Source of the DNA: Nymphaea colorata
Lineage: Eukaryota > Streptophyta > Magnoliopsida > Nymphaeales > Nymphaeaceae
Assembly: GCF_008831285.2 (NCBI RefSeq)
Contig: NC_045147.1
Coordinates: 13,494,854-13,558,853 of the forward strand
Direction of reading: 5' to 3'
Length of the DNA: 64,000 nt
The position numbers and the translations under genes were made by a program. How positions within the stretch are numbered: the stretch's first letter is position 1; the number at the start of each line of letters is the position of its first letter. Below the pieces are notes generated by a model. It saw nothing but the letters and a program-made list of their open reading frames with translations. It ran no database searches and was not told the DNA's origin. Shown piece after piece: positions 32,801 through 44,829 of this stretch.

Positions 32801-33168
32801 ATATATTATATTAATAAATTAATAATAATAATAAATATCGCCGCACCGCCGCACCGTAATTTTTTGAGATGTATCGCACCGGCACCCGCATCTGCACCTG
32901 CATCGGCACCCGCACCGGCACCCGCACCCGGCATTCTGATGACATAGCGGTAAATAACATCTAGTCTTAAGCCCTCAACTTTCGAATATCCTTGCCATCT
33001 TGCCGCTTCTTCCATAAAATCTTCTCAATTTCCTTCTTGCTTTCTCAAGAAACCACACCCATCAACTTGTGGGATGACTTTGACTCCCATAGGCTTTGAA
33101 CCAGTGACCTAATAAATGTAATTTTGGGTTCTTGTTTGATGCTTAATTAAACCACCAGCATAGCCAAA
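32800..33168 (-). mobile_element. Candidate tRNA-derived SINE with GC hexamer tail
   Basis: Read on the minus strand from about 33168, GCTATGCTGGTGGTTTAATT is A-box-like and CACTGGTTCAAAGCC about 60 bp later is B-box-like, the internal Pol III promoter layout of a tRNA-derived SINE. The body runs through AGAAGGAAATTGAGAAG to a GGTGCG/GGTGCA-type hexamer array (32878-32935), then an AT-rich tail (about 32800-32835). There is no second copy in this window and no clear target-site duplication. Confidence 0.3.
32878..32935. repeat. Imperfect hexamer tandem array
   Basis: About nine units of GCACCG/GCACCC/GCATCT type. A related but broken pattern occurs at 32665-32725. Confidence 0.8.
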
Positions 33169-34330
33169 TATAAGGGACCCTTCAAGCGCAATACTTGTGT
33201 GACTTTTATTGTTCCAGAATAAAACAAAAGTTGGACGGAACCAAACCTTGTTTCCGGCCAATGCTCAAAGCAACTTTCCGGCAGCACTTCACCGCCGAGT
33301 TCAGGACTGAATTTTCACCTTTCCACGGGACTCAATCCTGTGGGCGATATACATCCAAACGCGTCGTCAGGTGCTTCTTCTTAGAGTCCGATTTCTTTAG
33401 ATTACACGTTTCACATGGCCACGAGTTGGGAAGATTCAAACGTACATATTTTACGAGTCCGGCACAGGATTTTGGTCCGATTCCGTGAATTGCTTGAAGC
33501 ATCCAAGAAAAGAACAAGGTGTTTGGACAAACTCCAAAGTCCTAAACCACGAAATAACAAACAATCTGGGGATGGGGTAGGTCTAAAAATTGGTTGGACG
33601 TAGTACTCGGTGTTGTCATCTTCTCAAACGTACCACATTTCGTGTCTATACTGCAATCTCGAGCCTGAATGAACCCACATCGTTAGGTCACACATGGCCA
33701 AGTGGCAATAATGTTCCCCTACTCCATAGGTATAAACATGCCAAGAAAGGATTCATGGAAAAAACTTTGGAAAATTAGATGGTATCTGCAATTATTTTGT
33801 TTCTTGAACAATAATGATCCGTGGTTTGGCAGATTTCTATCAAGTAAAGTTGATTGAGAACCTGACTCGATGGGCTAGTGGGTTTGGGGTGGGCTGGTCC
33901 GACCCACATGGGCGTGAACTTTTTGGGCAAGTTGGTTGGCTCCAAGGACACACTAAGCTCTGCTAGGTTTATGCCATCAAGCAAGCGACAAAGGATTTAT
34001 CTGTGTGTCAAGTAAGACGTCACAGTGACCGAAGAAAGAAAGAAATGTGAACGGTGTCAAGTGAAAGGCTGGATTAGTGAATCTCTACTCCCCTGCTTCG
34101 TCATTTGTTGTTCTTGTAAATTTTCTTTTAATGGTTTTTTTTTTTACATAAATACATAAATAAGGGACGTACACCCCCATTTACATAAAGTGGCTCAGCA
34201 TTAGACAATTAGGCTGTTTGTCCTTCTAAAGTGGAGGAGCCAACCTCCCCAGCCACCTAACAAATTTGATAAGATACCGCAGACTGTTCATATATGCTTT
34301 GTTAGTGGCGGAGACACATGTGGGCTGGCT

Positions 34331-34352
34331 TGTGTGGACAGTTGCCCACACA
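34331..34352. repeat. Dispersed palindromic repeat core, copy 3
   Basis: TGTGTGGACAG next to TTGCCCACACA, a diverged copy of the palindrome. It is preceded by GGCGGAGACACATGTGGGCT, which resembles the GGGCGGAGGCATGTG before copy 2. Confidence 0.7.
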
Positions 34353-36388
34353 ATCCTGTAACATTTATATATTAGTTTTCTCCAAACTTACATACTGGCA
34401 GTATCCCTTATTCATTTGCTTAGTGTCTTTCAATTATTCTATTATGTATATGATGGGTCAATGATATCATGAACTAATGGCCCTTTGCCAAAAATTTCTT
34501 TGTTTTCATCAATATTGATTCAACAAAACTCGACTCGAGCTTAAGTTCAAATGTATGCTCCCAATGTAGAGGGCCAAGTTCGAGCTGTAAGAACTCAACG
34601 TGTTTAAACTGAACTCAGCTTGGCTATGCTGTGAATTATAATGAAAGATTGATTACATGAGTAGCAATTAGACGAGTTAAAAGAAATGGGACATGCTTAA
34701 CATAAACAAGTTACAAATTAAGCAAGTCAAGCTCGAGCTTGATGTTTGTATCATCGAGTCGAGCTCAAACTTGTTCTATGAAGCTCGACTCAAGTTCGGG
34801 CTGAATTCGAGCTCGAGTTTTCTTAACCAAGTCCAGCTCAACTCGGGCTGTGGGCAGCCACAGCAGATCCGATGCAATATTTCATTAAGTTTAAATGTTG
34901 CACAACTGACCCAATATAGCCCATGACCGAATGGACATAAAAATGACATATTTGGTTTGGCTTTGGAAGAGAAAGATATCAAAATCTAGAGGGAAATTAG
35001 CCTCCTGTTTGAGGGCCGATCCAAAAATGGAAAAAGTATGAATATGGCTCAACTGCAGAACTGCAAATAAAGGCAAGAGATAAGATTTTTCACGCAAAGA
35101 GGAAGGGCGCACATTCATTATTGCAAACAATGAATAAAGGTGCCCACCTGAACTCTTACAAGCGTCTATAAAGGGGTCGACTTGGTATTAAAAATGGGGC
35201 TTCCGACGCCTGAACTGCAGACTGATTGTTGAGGCAAATTATAGCTAAACGTTGAGTGGACTTGGACTGCCGCGTTGGGGAACTCTCGACTTCTCTGACT
35301 TTGTTTTCGAAAAGAAAGGGACCTCTGACTTGAGACTCATGAAATAAAGATGCACGGATCATGTTACAGTTCACATGCATTTCGAATGAAGAATGTAAGG
35401 TAAGGAGTTGTTGAGAAATCTAGAGATCTAAGATCTCAACATCACTTCAAATATGAGAGCTGGCGCAATCAAACGCCTTTTTGGTTGGTGTTCTTCTATA
35501 GTTCTTGTGATTCATCAACTTTTGAGAGCCAGGCAAGGTTTAAATCCATCCATAAAATAATATAAATTGATGAGAAGTATGGAACACCCATCTAATGGTA
35601 GAATCTAGCGGTAGAGTCACGACTTTTTGAACTTTGAATCGCAAACCGAGGTCTTTAGTGTAGGCAAGCTGTGCCCATCATGTTAGATTTGATGGACAAA
35701 ATCCTGTGAGTCTGTGACAAGAAAAAAAAGAGTATTAAAATGAATAGTATGCCTGAACTGCTCATTTTTTTTTTTTTTTTGAGACTGGAGGCAGCTGAGG
35801 CGAGCTCAAACCATCTTTGTTGTTAAGAAATAATCCAAAAAGTACAAAGTTTGGAAAAATATTTAAAATGAGTCGGCACTTGTTTGCATCTAAGAAATGA
35901 AAATGCCCGTGTCCATGTCATTATTGGGTCCGGTTATGTCCGCTTGTGTCACGAGGAAAACATGCCCAGGATCCGTGTCCGTGTGACCCCGGTTTTAAAG
36001 GACAGAAGGAAAACTCCGCCTCCCTTGTCCTGATTGTCTCAGTCGGATGGAACGCATCCGAACCTGTCAGTCTCGAGCATTCACTCACGAATCGCCTCTG
36101 CCAGATGAACGGAGCACTTCTAGGTGGAATCCGTGAGTCCCAATGATTTGAATGAGATTTTTTTTTAAAAAAAAAATTCAGATCCATTTTTCACCTAAGT
36201 TCCTGAACATTGAGCCAGATTCGGTAGAAGTTAGTGAAATAATGAAACAAAAAATCTTGATATCTATGTTCTAATTTCTAAGACATTTACATCATGGAAG
36301 CCAATTTTTTTTTTGGCTAAAGGACACTAATGATTTAAACTTTAAATTGTAAGAGACACAATAATAGTTTCGGAGGTAATAAAGCAAT

Positions 36389-36410
36389 TGTGTGGGCAAT
36401 TGCCCACACA
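36389..36410. repeat. Dispersed palindromic repeat core, copy 4 (perfect)
   Basis: A perfect 22-bp palindrome centred on GGGCAATTGCCC. Confidence 0.85.
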
Positions 36411-37696
36411 AGTAGATGCATTCAAATTTAGACAAATTTGTGTTGGGAGAGCATGAAGAGTATTTCATCCTATTAACTAACAAAGAGCCGAAACCTTCAT
36501 CCTTTCTTCCATGTTCTTAGGGTTCAAACCACATCGAGTTTGGTTTGCATGTTGATACTTATTAAAGAGTTAAAAATTCAAAACAAAAACTGACCACACT
36601 TATCAGTTCATTGAATGGGTTCCATGCGCCAACTTAATCAAGTTAAATTCAAATTAACAAATCAAAATAAAAAAAAATATTAAAAAAAAAATTCAAGATC
36701 TCACGAGGATGTCCTTCTTCCCGTTTACATCCTTGCACCAAATCAATCGTCCTCGTTATCAGCGCCCCAATGATTGTTCACATGACTTGTGAGGTGAAAG
36801 GTGGCAGGAGAAGAGGCCCCCACAAAAGGTTGGGTAACTCTCAGGTTTTACCTGCACAACTCATCGCTCCAGTGCTCTACTAGCACGCCAATATCTATTC
36901 GTGTCCTTGAGAAGAAGAAAAAAGAAATGCGTCCACCAAGTGTTCGATTAGGTTCGATGGAAAATGTTAACTTTGATCGAGAATGGACCCAAGTTGAAGC
37001 CAAGGTTGGTGACATCACACATAACCTATTGTGACATATTAATTGCTTCAATTTATGGAAGAAAGGTATTCGACTGCTTTATTTCAAAGAAAAACATTTC
37101 GAACAGAGATTGGTAGACCGAAGGTGAATTATTCCTACTTCACTTGGCTACTTACATTAGTAGTATGGTTTTCTAAGAGACCTAAATACCCCCTAGAGGA
37201 GGAGAAAGAGAGATTAAAAAAACAGGAAAATAAATAAGTTTTATTATATATATATATATGCTAGATTTAACTTGGATTTTTAATCTGTCTTACTTTCTTT
37301 TCGTTGTGGCAGAAGACAGTATGTTCAGTTGGAGACCAGCTTGACTGGTCGGTCGGCAACTACTCACTATATTAGACGCTTGCGTACTTTCACCAAGCCC
37401 TTTTCCCTTCTAGATCAGTTGTCTAGACCCATACGATCTGCAGTAGCAGAGGCAGTGAGGTAGTGACATTTTTTGCCAATTTAAATAGGCTCCGCTACTG
37501 CGTATCCTAATCCAACACTCTTGATAGCAAACTAAGAAAAAGAGAAGAAGAAGATGGAGGGAATGAGTCGAGTCTGATTTAATATTCAATCGGTCATAGA
37601 CTCATAATGATAAAAAAATAGTTCGGCATGTAAGGCTAAGATCAAGTGGGTCCTCGGGGCGAAAATAATGTAAAAACGGGTTGAGATATTAGTAAT

Positions 37697-37766
37697 ATCT
37701 GGTGACTGATGACGTCTAAGGGCGATAAGATATACGTAACATGTGGTGAATGATGACGTCTAAGGG
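37697..37766 (+). repeat. 26-bp direct repeat with TGACGTC core
   Basis: AT.TGGTGA.TGATGACGTC and the following TAAGGG occur at 37697-37722 and 37741-37766 with two mismatches. Each copy has a TGACG motif, the core bound by TGA-type bZIP factors. No gene is adjacent, so a regulatory role is not supported. Confidence 0.75.
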
Positions 37767-37768
37767 AA

Positions 37769-38050
37769 ATGGGTCGGGGTACCCGATACCCAGCTTGGCC
37801 TCGGGCCGGCTCGGGTCAGCCCCATTATTTTTTTAATTTTTTATTATTTTTATTTAATATCAATATATATTTTATTATTAAAAATATATTTTATATTTCA
37901 AAAATATTTTTTATTTTAATCAAGCCAGGCCTGGCCCTAATTCAGGTATTGTGCATCGGGCCTGGGCCCATGCTCGAGTTTCGGTCGTTAGGCCATCCCA
38001 AGCCAGACTCTTATGGGGTTGGGCTGGGCCGGCCCAATGCCCAGGTCTGA
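37769..38050. mobile_element. MITE-like element with GGGCC-rich arms
   Basis: A left arm rich in GGTACCCGA and CGGGCCGG and a right arm rich in GGGCCTGGGCC, GGCCGGCCCA and GCCCAGG enclose an almost pure A/T core (about 37825-37920). Arms plus core total about 280 bp. This composition is characteristic of a dispersed non-autonomous insertion. The termini are not sharply defined. Confidence 0.4.
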
Positions 38051-38187
38051 TAAAGTCGATTGCTTTATAAACGTCTTTCACACGCATCATATGATTTTAA
38101 ATTTGTGAGAAAATGATGATTTTGGTTATCCAAAGTCACATAACTTATTTATTTGAGTTATTTGATTCGAGAAAGCACGAAAATGTC

Positions 38188-38231
38188 TACCATTTTTTTT
38201 CTCAATCTTCAATAATAATGTATCAGAGTTG

Positions 38232-38262
<31 letters not shown>

Positions 38263-38331
38263 CCATTTTTTTTCTCAATCTTCAATAATAATGTATCAGA
38301 GTTGGGAGATATATATATATATATATCAGCG
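38188..38331. repeat. 73-bp tandem duplication with (TA)n
   Basis: TACCATTTTTTTTCTCAATC, AATAATAATGTATCAGAGTT and a TA tract occur at 38188-38260 and again from 38261. The two copies differ mainly in TA-run length. Confidence 0.9.
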
Positions 38332-40664
38332 GCCCAGTGATGTTCAAGCCCTTGTTCTGCCTGCTAAAAGTAACCCATACAAGTGAATTATTTGATGAAT
38401 GAAATAAAGGTGTTTCTTTGGCATGATACGACGAAGAACGAAGAGGATGCATGTGCATGGCCGTATGCTAGCTGGTTTAACTTAGAGATGGAGGGGTGAG
38501 GGCTGGCGTGTTCGGATGAGATTGAGAGCTCGTGGAATGTCGGACGGATTTCCAGACTCAACGCTACAAATCATCAAAAGCAAATACGATGGACGGTTCT
38601 TTCTTGAAATAAATGCGTACATGATGATCTTCTACATCCATATCGATTCTTCTCTCTAATCCTCAATATCCTGTACTTTGCTGCATTGGTGGATATGCCT
38701 TAATGGAACGTATTGGCTTGTTATACCGAACATATTGGTTCTCAAATAAAAAGATTAGTTATCATTTTGTCCAGACATTGAACGATATGGGCCAGAATCG
38801 GGCGATGTGGTTCGGATCGGCCTTATACCAGCTGATCATAATTGGGGGACCCTGTATCGTTGCTGAGAACGGCTGACACGGTGGGTATCGGCCGATACTG
38901 GTGCCGATACACACCAATATGTTGGTGCTAATTGGCTATGTCAAATCTTAGGTTCTGTATGGTGATACCATAAGAAAACATTAGTTCTGTGAACCCAAGT
39001 TTTGTAGAAACATGGGTGTTTATTCAGCTTTGAGATTATGATCTGTGTATTTAATTGAGTGGCAAAACTGAAGCAACATTTTTTGTTTAAAAACTTGGGA
39101 GGCCAAGTTATTCATATCATAATAAAACTTATTTTTGTCAGAATATTGGATTTGATAAATGCACCAAGAAGCATCGAAATCCAAATACATGTCAGTGTTG
39201 TAAGCATTTCTTTTTTCATATTATATCCTTTTGCTGACTGATACGGCCGCTCTGTCAAAGCACACCGGCCCATACTGGTCTGTTTCTCATTTTCATATAA
39301 AACTTTTAAATATTTTAATTAAAAAAATCTAATATTTAACCTTAGGTTGGTCATATGGACGTCGATGAGATTCAAACCGGACGTGCCCTTTACTCTATCC
39401 GGTTAATTTACTGAATGTTTATATATTCAGATTCAACTCCTAGTTCAAAGGTGAGGGAAAAAAAGGGGGTTGACATATCTGATCCATATCAGACTTTTAT
39501 TTCACATCTGAATCTGAGTTTTAAATGCAAAACTGAATTCAGATTGAATTCAAATCCAATTGAATGTTTATTTAACTCCAAATACAAATCTGATGCCGAC
39601 ATTTCTATGAATCGGATATTAATTTTTTTTCCACGTCCAACCCTTTTGCAAGAATTTCTTCTGTGAGATGAGATATGCAATCTGAATTCAATCCACCGAC
39701 ATCTCTAATTGGTCAGCATCGTTTGTGGATTCGGAGATATTACGGACACTGCTAAGGGAGTGGCGTCAACCTGATGATGCAGTGGAGGAAGAGCTTTACG
39801 TTAGCCTTCGTTGAATCCCCAATTAAGGCAATGAACTTGTAGCACAATTTTTGGCGCATCTTCTTGCATTGCATTCAGTGAGTGTCTCTCCTTGGAGCTT
39901 CTGATTCTATTCTAAAGAGAAACTCGGAAGGGGATGATCAGGTGCCCACTTCTGATAATTTCGTTCCTTAATAGCTAGAATTTTGTATGCCATCATCATT
40001 TCTTTTATTGATGATCACCCTGTTGGAAGTACGTGATAGGACTAATGGTGCTGCCGGTATTCCACCATTAGTCGTCTCTTAATCGCTTGATTCTATTCTA
40101 AAAGTCCTGCTTGATTCTTTGTTTCCCTTAATAGCTTGTAGAAACTGCGGTCTGCATCTGCCATGGAAGAAAGGGACAGAAATCAGGGTGCAAAGTTATC
40201 AGAATCGATTCGAGTCTGAAAATTTGAATCAAATCTGTCTGAGAATTGATCGAAATATTTAGTTTTCTTTTTTCTTCCTTCTAATATGCTATATGACAAT
40301 TGTCATTTGTTTGACTTCTTATTGTCTTTGTATCCTCATTTTTGGTTAATAAAGGGTTTGGGCACCCTTTCTCCTTGGCAGGTTGCATTGGAGTTGTCAT
40401 TTGTTTAACAATCATGTATATGTGAACCTTTCAAATTAATACAGCTGAACCTTCTTCATCTCTAACAGAACTTTCTCCCATTTCATGATTAGGGAGATGG
40501 CTCTGCTGGTTCCTAGCAGATTATGCAAAGAGGTTTGCCGAAGTAGGAATTAAAAGCATCACATCTGAACTTGAAAGTGTACATTAAAATCTCGTTGAAT
40601 TAAAGATCAATTTTTGACGATGTTTAATGTGCAGTTCTTTTATAGAGAGAGAGAGCCGATAAAG
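38332..40664. other. Intergenic, dispersed-repeat debris
   Basis: No gene. 38800-38930 contains TATCGGCCGATAC-type motifs repeated in both orientations, and 39405-39620 contains CAGATTC/GAATTCAAAT-type runs; both look like old non-coding repeats. A short hairpin lies at 40040-40073. Confidence 0.4.
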
Positions 40665-41030
40665 TGAGAATATATATCAAAATTGGGGGACAAGACGTCC
40701 CCTAGATACAAAAATTGGGGACAAGAAGTCCCTTAGTTACAGTAACAAACCGCAAGACAAAAGCAAAAGAGAAAGTATAAATACAACGTACAGAAAAACA
40801 AAAAAGGGGTAGAAAAAGAGTGGAAGGACGGACCGACATCATCTCCCAGTCGCAGAAAGAGGACGACGCTGCAGCTGAATGGCAAAATGAACATCTCCCT
40901 GCACAAGCCGAGCCACAGACTTCGGCGAAGAGAAGGTACCCCTGAAGACCCTGTTGTTGCGCTCCTCCCAAATGCGCCACCAAACTGAAATGAGCTACAA
41001 CCTCTAAACACGGCCCCAAGAAACAGACAA
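40665..41030 (-). mobile_element. LINE (L1-type) 3' end fragment
   Basis: On the minus strand the frame ending at about 40842 reads WWRIWEERNNRVFRGT and VARLVQGDVHFAI, the W-x-I-W-x-E-R-N-x-R-x-F motif at the very C-terminus of plant L1-type ORF2 (downstream of the zf-RVT region). Two stops interrupt it just upstream. After the ORF stop comes a 3'UTR-like stretch with two copies of a CTTGTCCCC-A-ATTTT block (about 40680-40735). It is a 5'-truncated dead copy. Confidence 0.65.
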
Positions 41031-43125
41031 ATTGAGGGACAAGAGAGAGAGAGAGAGAGAGAGATGTGTATCACCAAGCTAATGGAAAATTATGATCGAG
41101 TGCAAAGCCTCAGATACGCATGAATCATGGTAGACTGAACCATAGGGAACATAGCATCACAGTCAAAAGCTAGTAAAAAGCATGATTTTGATAAAAAATC
41201 ACAAGGGCATTAATCAATTAGACATTCACGATGCTTTTCTGCACGGGCATCTTTAGAAGATGTCATCATAGAACAACTACACTATTAATAATTTTGCAAA
41301 CCCATATTTCCACACCGTGTGCTTGGGTGCATATTTGGGATTTGTTGTTTTGGCCGATACATGATAGATCGTTCACCCTCGAGGATGAAAAAGTTTCAGT
41401 TTTTATATTAATATATATGATGTTACATTATTTACTGAAGTTCAACAGAGCACAGTCAACCTCATTTAAACAAGGAAGGAGTGAGCTTGAGAGTTGTTGA
41501 TAGTATGCTGTTTTCAATTAAGGTTCAATTCAGATGTGGATCGAAGACTTGATATTAGCTCCAAGTCAACTTGACCTGAATTCATGGTAACGTACTGGAT
41601 TAAACTAATGATTAAGTCGATTATATATCCAAGCCAAACTTGAATTATTTGAGGGTGTTCGATATAGATATTGCATCATGAACTACGAACTCTATGTTCC
41701 TTCTTCAAGACGAAAGGTGTGTTTATGTTTAATTTTTCAATTTCTTCGATTAAGAACCAACATATATAATCACATAATGCATAATCACATATATTTTGGA
41801 AACAAGAACATAATATTCTTCCAACATTAATGCATCAACAACATGTTATACTTTTTCTTAATCAACATCCTTTTAGGTTTATTTGAACCTTTTAAGCATC
41901 CATCGTACCATGTGAAACTTTTGATAAGCAAATTCTGATCAACATTAACTATTACCCTTTGATTAATATCACAACCACCGATCACTAAAATGATGCATGA
42001 AGGAGAGACCAGGTAAGCCATGTGAAGTGGCAAAAGAATCCGCAAAGGAGAAACAAATTTTAATGAAAGGAAGCAGGTTTGGTAGAAGCGAAGCTTTAAG
42101 TTTCCTTGGAGCATTTTAACTTTGATTTTCTAGCATTGATGAACGTAGTATAGCTGATCAGGAGCATAACATAGCTGATCTGACAGGTGTCAGATTAAAG
42201 GTGCGTCGTCAATTTGATTCCTGTAGGTGCTATTCATTGGGACTACAAACGGTAGGATTGTGACACTCCTTGAAGGGAATATCATACGTTACCAAAGTTC
42301 ACAATGCAATTCAAGGTGCGCAATTCAAGTCCCCGAAAGCAGGGGAAATGGGGAGAGGCTTTCAAATTTCTTTTCAACATACAAGCTGTTAACTTTCTGC
42401 TCACTCAAAACTTTAGTTTGATTAAACTAAGGAGGTTGACGTAGTGGAGTGGGCATAGGGGCGAAGGGGCGCCTAGGCCATAGGCCCACCCTAACTAACT
42501 TTAAAAAGAAAATTATATTAGAAAAATAAAAAATTATTAGTTGTGCAATGTATTTTTTTTTTTTATTTTGGTTCAGTTTGGTCTTACCCAAATCCGAAGT
42601 TGGACTATTTAGCCCGCCCCGAAACAAAATCCTGGCTCCCGCCCCTGAGTGGGTATCGACCGTTTGATGAGTTATCACCACGTTTCAAGTATGTGAACGT
42701 CAGCTCTCCGCACAAGCTCAAGGATATTGACCTTATTTAGATTTGACACTCCTGGGTCAAAAAGAAAGCCCCTTGGCCAGAGTACAATTTCCATGTAACA
42801 AATTAAAATCAAAAGTTCAATCTAAGTGGAAGGAGATCTTGTTAGTGTTGTCAAATCGTAAATGCCATCACTTGGCAAGAAAAATTCTGAAAAGCTTCCT
42901 TCCTCGAAGTTTCCTCGCACATATATCATGGCATGACAAAGAAAAAGCGGACAAATTAATCAAGGGAAGAATCAATGCTGTCCAACGAAAGAACTGAAAA
43001 GTATTTAGAACATTTTCCATAGATGCCGCATAACATGTTGGTTTTCCTTATTTTCAGAATATTTTTCACAGATGCAGACGCAGATGCAATTAGAGAGAGA
43101 CAGAGGAGAGAGATGGGTATTCTTT
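41031..43125. other. Intergenic, no gene
   Basis: A GA run (41042-41064) follows the LINE fragment. 42433-42655 looks like one non-coding repeat element (GGGGCG and GGCCATAGGCCCACC at one end, AGCCCGCCCC and GGCTCCCGCCCCTG at the other, AT-rich centre), and its 42565-42650 part resembles 31400-31485. No coding region is recognised. Confidence 0.4.
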
Positions 43126-44733
43126 CTAAATGGTAAATTTCTCAATGCAACTCTGATCTTTAAGACCGTGATCCCAAAAGCTCTCGTAGTACTCTCTATA
43201 ATGATACCTCCTGTACAGAGGAGGGTTATGCTCATCCACCAGCCCATCAGCAGGCCGTATCACAGCATCAGGCGATGGGCAGTAGAAGGTTGGGATAGAT
43301 ATCCTCTCCCTCTCACTGTTCACCAATGCCCTGTGCAGCACGCTCTTATATACCCCATTGCTCAAAACCTGACATCAATCAAAAGACTTCATTAATATTT
43401 CTGCCACTATGATCACATCTCTTACTCATGGCGCTCTTAGATACAGATTCCTGATCATGAAGTCTAGTGCTCTCATCTTGAGAGCGTTAAGACAACAGAA
43501 TATATATAGCATAATTTAGTTGGGATTTGATGTAGGATCTTGTTAACTCAGAATGCGAGATGCTGGGTTCTTAGTTACCTGAATTTGGTCTCCTATGTTG
43601 ACGATGAAGACCTTGGGTATGGGGTTGAGTCTCACCCACTTGCCACCTTTGAGGACCTGGAGTCCTGGAACATCATCCTGGAGGAGTATGGTCAGGGCGT
43701 TGGGGTCAGTGTGGCCCGGTAAGCCATAGGTGAGCTCGGGCTGGGGGCAAGGTGGATAGTAGTTGATGGCCATGTGTTGGCCATGCCCTCCCAGTGCGTC
43801 GTTCAAGTGGTTGGTCTCCAAACCCAGGCTCTCTGATAAGGCCTCCAGCAGCTCCAGCGCCAGGTTCCTCACCCTGGTGCAGTATTCACTAGCAACTTGC
43901 CTGTAGATATATAGAAAATGGTGTCATTAAATTTGACATTATGGCAAAAGATTTCATGTACATAGATAAATACATAGCTCCAGACGACGTCCGCAGTACG
44001 CATGATATTATTTGGGATGCGCTTTATATATATATATATAACTATATATATATATAATATATATATATATGAACATTAATAACTTGTATCTGGATCCAAA
44101 TATGTATGGAGCAACAGAAGAGATTGAGTCAAGAATTTAGCAGGAGATCAGGGAGGATGAGACCTGAAGGAAGGAGGCTGGGAGGGCCAATCACGAACAT
44201 GGTCCTCCAGCGGGTAGCAGTGCAGCCTTAAGTAATCTCTCCAGCTACCCACCTCCTCCTTGTTCACGTTGAAGCTGCACGACAGCCTCACCGTCTTCGT
44301 CGTGTCCTCCGAGTAGGTCTTCAACCTCTCGGATTCCGGCAACCGGAAGAAGTCCCGGGATACCTCCATCATCCCATTGACGACATCATCCGGTATGCCA
44401 TGGTTCTTAATCTGCAACCACAGAACAACCATGGGCGACCATATATGAAACAGAAAGGAGCTAATTCGCTAAATTTGGAGGAGATGTATAATGTGTTGCC
44501 AGTATTACCAGGAAGAAGCCATCGTTCTTGCATGCTTCATGGATGGTGTTGAGTATGGTGGCGCGGTTGGGGCCATGAAGGCCTTGGAGGTCGATCATAG
44601 TGAAAGAGGACTCCCCGGTGCTGCTGCCTTCCTCCTCCTCCGTAACGCTGGGACGGTCTCCGACGGGCCTCACAAAGTGGGCTGGGACCGACTTGGTGCC
44701 CCGACTCACGAGGTCCGAGACTAGGTTCGACAT
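43126..44733 (-). CDS. DMR6: DMR6-like 2-oxoglutarate/Fe(II) dioxygenase
   Basis: Four exons on the minus strand: 44733-44509, 44411-44164, 43900-43579 and 43368-43126, GT/AG bounded, 345 residues (Arabidopsis DMR6 has about 350). Order: FVRPVGDRP near residue 20, the N-terminal dioxygenase domain with IDLQGLHG and ACKNDGFFLIKNHG, SFNVNKEEVGSWRDYLRLHC (typical of DMR6/DLO), NYYPPCPQPELTYGLPGHTD, then the catalytic domain. The iron ligands are H221, D223 and H277, and R287-x-S289 is the 2-oxoglutarate site. DMR6 and DLO proteins hydroxylate salicylic acid (5- and 3-position) and dampen immunity; some relatives act as flavone synthase I. Sequence by eye cannot separate these activities. A TATA box (TATAAAT) lies about 90 bp upstream. 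Confidence 0.92.
44027..44072. repeat. (TA)n microsatellite in DMR6-like intron 2
   Basis: Two TA runs separated by a few bases inside the second intron. Confidence 0.9.
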
Positions 44734-44822
44734 GGCGCCGTTTCGCTCGGTCAGTGTGAAGAAAGAAGAAGGAAATTTTCTTGTTGAAGGTGAGAGCGTG
44801 AGCGGAAGAAGAGAACAAGCCG

Positions 44823-44829
44823 ATTTATA
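44823..44829 (-). promoter_or_regulatory. TATA box of the DMR6-like gene
   Basis: TATAAAT on the minus strand, about 90 bp before the ATG, giving a 5'UTR of roughly 60 bases that is CT- and AAG-rich. Confidence 0.6.

Larger units (their letters stand above)
33169..37768. other. Intergenic, no gene recognised
   Basis: AT-rich repeat debris. It contains GAGCTCGAG-type runs (34510-34850), two copies of the TGGGCAATTGCCCA-type palindrome (34331-34352 and 36389-36410), long T or A runs (35764-35780, 36160-36178) and a (TA)n run near 37240. The open frames here lack domains and have simple or random composition. Confidence 0.45.

Noticed and set aside
33195..33603. Open frames of 60-97 residues
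   Set aside because: No recognisable family and no conserved motif.
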